A DNA stretch of 64,000 nt, taken from contig NZ_AOPO01000003.1 in the NCBI RefSeq assembly GCF_000336575.1, forward strand, positions 248,001-312,000. Direction: 5' to 3'. The notes beneath the pieces were generated by a model. It was not told where the DNA came from. It worked only from the letters and a program-made list of their open reading frames with translations, and ran no database searches. Within the stretch, counting starts at the first letter, position 1; each line of letters begins with the position of its first letter. This stretch comes from Vreelandella titanicae BH1. GTDB lineage: Bacteria > Pseudomonadota > Gammaproteobacteria > Pseudomonadales > Halomonadaceae. The position numbers and the translations under genes are program-made. Below are positions 60,700 to 64,000 of this stretch, one piece after another.

Positions 60700-61476
60700 T
60701 TAGACTACCTCTAGCGGTATATCGACGCCGAACTGCTGCAACATACGTCGGAATGTCTCAACATCATAGGCCTCGCTTTCTGTCACCAGACCTTGAATTT
60801 GGCCTGTGCCCGGCGTGCCATCGCCTAATCCAGCGACAATCGATTCGGCGGGGTCGAGGAATCGGCAACTGGGTCTCGCCGCTTCGAAGAAGGAGCGAAG
60901 CCATGGTAAATGCGTGCTGGAAAGTGTCAGCGTGTCGATATCGGGGTGCTGCCGGAAGACGCTGTCGATAAAAGCAGTGACCGCTTTCTGCGTCGCTTTT
61001 GGGTCGAAGAGAAAGGAGCCATTCTCGACAAGCTCCACCATGGACGAAGCATTGATCAGGCTGACATTCTCCGGGTGGGGTGCATGGCGAGCTATGAACT
61101 GCTTGAGCGGCGAGCTTTCGATGAGTGAATGCACCCCCATGATGCCGATCTTGCCGCTCGCCGACATAGCGAGTGCTTCTTCGATGGGCGGGTAGACGCC
61201 GAACAATGGCACCAAGGTGCTTTGGCGAACGTCATCCAGCACCATGATAGACGGTGCGTTCGATGCGATGACGATGGCAGAGGGTGCATAGCCCTCAAGA
61301 AAACGCAGTGTGCGATGCATGACAGCGAGTAGCTCTTCACGCCCTTTGCTCCCATAAGGAAAGCTCGCCCGATCAGCGAAATAAACAATATCCTGTTTGG
61401 GAAGGCGCTTATGTATCTCGGCAACAATGGCATAGCTACCAATGCCAGCGTCGAAAACAGCGATTGGCTGGTGCAT
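60700..61476 (-). CDS. Glutamate-racemase-like protein lacking both catalytic cysteines
   Basis: MurI-family fold of 258 residues. Matching landmarks are VFDAGIGSYAI (racemases: FDSG.GG), YFADRASFPYGSKG (GD....PYG.K), VIASNAPS (ACNTAS) and LTLSSTHLPWL (LGCTHYP). In true racemases the two cysteines, in ACNT and GCTHYP, remove and add the proton; here they are Ser72 and Ser187, and the first-loop Ser is Ala10. It is thus unlikely to racemise glutamate and may have another activity or be a binding protein. The start at 61476 follows AAGGAT. Convergent with the higA gene; not in an operon. Confidence 0.8.
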   Translation of the reverse strand: MHQPIAVFDAGIGSYAIVAEIHKRLPKQDIVYFADRASFPYGSKGREELLAVMHRTLRFLEGYAPSAIVIASNAPSIMVLDDVRQSTLVPLFGVYPPIEEALAMSASGKIGIMGVHSLIESSPLKQFIARHAPHPENVSLINASSMVELVENGSFLFDPKATQKAVTAFIDSVFRQHPDIDTLTLSSTHLPWLRSFFEAARPSCRFLDPAESIVAGLGDGTPGTGQIQGLVTESEAYDVETFRRMLQQFGVDIPLEVV

Positions 61477-61662
61477 AGTAATATCCTTGGTATTGTCTAA
61501 AACCTAATAATCCATAAGATTCCATCGCTATGGAAGCAATATTTCCAGCTGCTATGCTAGTTAAACTTTATACGATGTTGGGGCACGGCATCGCATAAAT
61601 TCGAAATGAATGTATAGCATGGTGATGGCAGAGAAATTTATGGTGAATAAGTGGTTGTCTAA

Positions 61663-62418
61663 ATGTCGTTAAATATTGTGCAGCGTTTGCTACCCGGCTG
61701 GGGCGTTACTTATGGCCCACCGGGCCATGACTCTTTTCCAGCCGTCATGTTGTTGCATGGTTCTGAAGGCGCATGGGCGGGGTGGAGCCATCGTGATGCG
61801 ATGCTATTCGCCGCCCATGGCTTCTTGGCGTTCCCTTATGGCTACTCAAGCGGCGGTAATGCATGGAATGCGGGGCATATTATCGATTACCCACTGGATC
61901 GCAGCGTGGAGGCATTTAAAGCCCTACGAGAATTCCAGTTCGCTGATGAGCGGGTAGGGCTTTATGGTATTTCACGCGGCGCCGAGCATGCGTTATTGCT
62001 CGGCTCACTGATGGCAAGAGATAAGATCGAAGGTATGCCTGATGCCATTGCCGCGCATAGCCCGCCAGATGTTGTGTGCGGAGCCTTTGATGCACGTAAT
62101 TTTCGCGATGGAGGGGATCCAGGTTGGCAAGCCTGGGATGTCAGCAAGCGCGCCTGGACATGGCGTGACAGTCACGAAAGCTTGCTACCGACCACGCCGA
62201 TCGAAATCGAACGCTACCCTGGGCCGCTACTACTTTCCCATGGCACCAAAGACCGAATGTGGTCGGTGGAAATGACCAAACGCCTGGAACAACGCCTGCG
62301 CGAGCATGGTCGATCCCCGGAAGTGCACTACTACGAAGGTGAAGATCATATACCTAGTAGCTCAGGGCAGAATAAGCACTATGGGCTGCTGCTAGATTTC
62401 TTTTCAAAACACCTGTAA
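61663..62418 (+). CDS. Alpha/beta hydrolase (BAAT/dienelactone-hydrolase type)
   Basis: Cytosolic hydrolase of 251 residues. The oxyanion-side strand is AVMLLHGSEGAWAGW; nucleophile elbow YGISRGAEH (GxSxG), with Asp in HGTKDRMWSV and His in EGEDHIP. The layout resembles bile-acid-CoA thioesterase C-terminal domains and dienelactone hydrolases. Substrate unknown. The ribosome site is weak. Ends 1 bp before the convergent DUF952 gene. Confidence 0.85.
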   Translation: MSLNIVQRLLPGWGVTYGPPGHDSFPAVMLLHGSEGAWAGWSHRDAMLFAAHGFLAFPYGYSSGGNAWNAGHIIDYPLDRSVEAFKALREFQFADERVGLYGISRGAEHALLLGSLMARDKIEGMPDAIAAHSPPDVVCGAFDARNFRDGGDPGWQAWDVSKRAWTWRDSHESLLPTTPIEIERYPGPLLLSHGTKDRMWSVEMTKRLEQRLREHGRSPEVHYYEGEDHIPSSSGQNKHYGLLLDFFSKHL

Positions 62419-62419
62419 G

Positions 62420-62767
62420 TCACTGTTCCTCATTTTTCCATCCAAAAAGCCCATCTCGGTAGCTAAGAGGTATGGCGGTGATGATGGCTGCTTGGGGCAG
62501 GTTGTCGATATGCGCTCTCGGTTGCAGCCAGGGCTGCTCATCACTGGGTGGCAACCACTCAATACGGTCGTTAAATAGCGCATCATCAATCTCTAACACC
62601 AACGGTGCTTCTGCATAGACGAAGTATTTGTTGGCGATAAAAAGAACAGCTTCTTCAACATTCAAATGAACGCAGTCGAGCTTATGATCGTTTCCGCAGC
62701 GGGGTACATAGCCAAGTTGCTGAGTTTGATCCCAAATAGTTTTACTAACGACTCTGAATAAGCGCAT
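62420..62767 (-). CDS. DUF952-like small protein
   Basis: Protein of 115 residues with the DUF952 strand order: LFRVVSKTIWDQTQQLGYVPRCG, then LDCVHLNVEEAVLFIANKYF with the conserved HL, then LVLEIDDALFNDRIEWLPP and AAIITAIPLSYRDG. The fold is close to that of RNA 2-phosphotransferase and ADP-ribosyl-type domains, but the biochemical role is unassigned. It stands alone between convergent and divergent neighbours. Call is by pattern only. Confidence 0.6.
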   Translation of the reverse strand: MRLFRVVSKTIWDQTQQLGYVPRCGNDHKLDCVHLNVEEAVLFIANKYFVYAEAPLVLEIDDALFNDRIEWLPPSDEQPWLQPRAHIDNLPQAAIITAIPLSYRDGLFGWKNEEQ

Positions 62768-62999
62768 AAGAGCTCCAGTGGTTTTTTTCCGACTAAGGTA
62801 GCCTAAAACCTAAAGTTAACTTGAGGTCAAGTGGCGCTGAAGATGTAATATCAGGTATGAAGTCATGCTGCTGATTGAGCAATGGCTAAGCTAAGCGGCC
62901 TGCTGATTTTAGAACTGATTTATTAAGAAGAGCTCGATACTGCACAGCGCATATTGAGTTTGGGCTTTGCTGTACAGTATCTCACTCCAACACTAGCTT

Positions 63000-64000
63000 T
63001 TAATGCTTCAGTTCTTCCTCTATTAGTGCTTGGGCCAAACGTTTCGCCCCTGCAAAGTCCGCTTTTCCAGAGCCAAGGTGAGGGATGGTCTCTACCGTAA
63101 ACCAATGGCTGGGGATCATCATGGGTGGCGTACCGTTAGCGAGCATAGTGGCCTTGACGGTTTTGGCGTCTAACGCTGTTTCTGAAAGCAGCACAATGCG
63201 CTCGCCCTTGCGGCTATCGGGAATATTCACCGCCATCAGCGATGTGTCTGTATCCTCCAGAGCCGCTTTAACTGCCGCCTCAACGGCGCTGAGGCTGATC
63301 ATTTCGCCGCCGATCTTGGCGAATCGAGCGTATCGGTCAATCAGGGTTAAGAAGCCGTCTTCATCGATAAAGCCTTTATCCCCCGTTATGTACCAGCGGT
63401 GGCCATCGATCACATGGAGCGCCTTGGCTGTGCGGTTGGGGGCATTGAGATAGCCCTGCATTATTTGCGGGCCGCTAATCAATATCATACCGGCCTCACC
63501 GGTCGGCAGCTCTTCAAAGCTGTCAGGGTCGACGATTTTGAAGCTGGTGCCGGGTAACGGCATACCGACGGTGCCTGCTTTGCTGCCCCGCTGCACCTGT
63601 TGATAGTGAACGCCCATGGCGTCGGGCAGATTCACTGAGGCGACTGGGGCGATTTCCGTGGCACCGTAGCCTTCATAAATAGGCTTGTGGAATTTCAGCG
63701 CAAAGCTGCTACGCACGTTTTCGTCGAGCTTCTCGGCTCCGGCAACCACCACCCTCAAGCTCTCCAGCATTAACGGATGCACCTTTGAGCTGCGTATAAA
63801 CAGTCTTAAAAAGCTGGAGGTGCCGAACATGATAGTGGCTTTGTGCTTGGCAATAGCGCCCGCAATGCCGGGGGCATCGGTGGGGTCGGCGTGGCACACC
63901 AACGGCAGCCCTTCAATCAGCGGTAGCAGCTGGGTGACCGTAAGGCCAAAGGCGTGGAACAGCGGCAGTGAGCCCATTACAACGTCGTTGCTCTGGGTGT
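63000..64000 (-). CDS. AMP-forming acyl-CoA/acyl-ACP synthetase, C-terminal part (cut by window edge)
   Basis: The minus-strand frame is open at 64000 and ends with TAA at 63000. Visible: MGSLPLFHAFGLTVT, the linker GYGATEIAPVASVN (motif A5 with Glu), GTVGMPLPGTSFKIVD, WYITGDKGFIDEDGFLTLIDRYARFAKIGGEMIS (A7/A8), and PHLGSGKADFAGAKRL with the catalytic Lys. This matches the AMP-ligase domain of Aas-type acyl-ACP synthetases (acyltransferase plus AMP ligase) and the bacterial MFS-acyltransferase-AMP-ligase fusion. Its likely role is to activate fatty acids for lysophospholipid repair. The upstream domains lie outside the window. Confidence 0.85.
   Translation of the reverse strand, partial: TQSNDVVMGSLPLFHAFGLTVTQLLPLIEGLPLVCHADPTDAPGIAGAIAKHKATIMFGTSSFLRLFIRSSKVHPLMLESLRVVVAGAEKLDENVRSSFALKFHKPIYEGYGATEIAPVASVNLPDAMGVHYQQVQRGSKAGTVGMPLPGTSFKIVDPDSFEELPTGEAGMILISGPQIMQGYLNAPNRTAKALHVIDGHRWYITGDKGFIDEDGFLTLIDRYARFAKIGGEMISLSAVEAAVKAALEDTDTSLMAVNIPDSRKGERIVLLSETALDAKTVKATMLANGTPPMMIPSHWFTVETIPHLGSGKADFAGAKRLAQALIEEELKH

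Noticed and set aside
1-64000. Search for tRNA/rRNA genes, CRISPR arrays, insertion sequences, prophage or integron parts
   Set aside because: No regularly spaced repeats, no transposase or integrase motifs and no recognisable tRNA cloverleaf were noticed by eye; a dedicated scan could still find a degenerate element.

Overview
The window reads as chromosome of a moderately GC-rich gammaproteobacterium, most likely of the Halomonadaceae type (Halomonas or Vreelandella). This is inferred from the mix of encoded families and codon use; no rRNA or other taxonomic marker is present. I see no tRNA, rRNA, CRISPR array, intact insertion sequence, integrase or phage gene. Most genes belong to detoxification, redox or envelope work, and a large share are regulators: five LysR genes, two AraC genes, one each of TetR, Rrf2 and XRE type, and two OmpR-type two-component pairs.

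Layout. 1-5.5 kb (minus strand): an RND efflux pump (adaptor plus cut-off permease), a phospholipid N-methyltransferase, a small membrane protein, a lipoprotein hydrolase and a RidA protein. 5.5-14 kb: a divergon with mipA/ompV, response regulator and histidine kinase on one side, and an RND adaptor, RND permease and exported amidohydrolase on the other. The two arms share an intergenic region holding a 10-bp inverted repeat. 14-16.5 kb: a chimeric pseudogene, then a yejM/pbgA-like envelope gene broken by a 7-bp tandem duplication. 16.8-34.5 kb: an accessory block of small oxidoreductase cassettes (NmrA-like, MDR, two aldo/keto reductases, and a molybdenum hydroxylase of IorAB type with XdhC), each beside a LysR or AraC regulator, followed by a two-component system, DoxX and a secreted chorismate mutase. 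34.7-47.9 kb: MFS/TetR, SDR, RidA, an aromatic-acid efflux set (DUF1656, HlyD, FUSC), an Rrf2 regulator with a thioredoxin-reductase-like flavoprotein, MFS/XRE, and LysR with an F420-reductase-like protein. 48-64 kb: an outer-membrane barrel with an exported amidohydrolase, LysR/mdaB, msrPQ, a glutamate-synthase-like flavoprotein, a DUF2157/DUF4401/GDYXXLXY triad, an MscS channel, an orphan HigA, a MurI-like protein, two hydrolase or DUF genes and a cut-off acyl-CoA/ACP synthetase.

The most unusual feature is debris between the cassettes. Short pieces of recognisable genes (ABC ATPase start, molybdenum-oxidase end, RND core, AraC start, several SDR pieces, LysR end, ECF sigma pieces) sit in the gaps, sometimes three within 400 bp and in both orientations. 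This suggests repeated cassette gain and loss by illegitimate recombination. Other points of note are the 7-bp duplication that exactly accounts for the yejM frameshift, a MurI-family protein with both catalytic cysteines replaced by serine, a 31-bp palindrome inside an araC gene, a pair of diverged intergenic repeats, and several clear inverted-repeat operator candidates next to their likely regulators.
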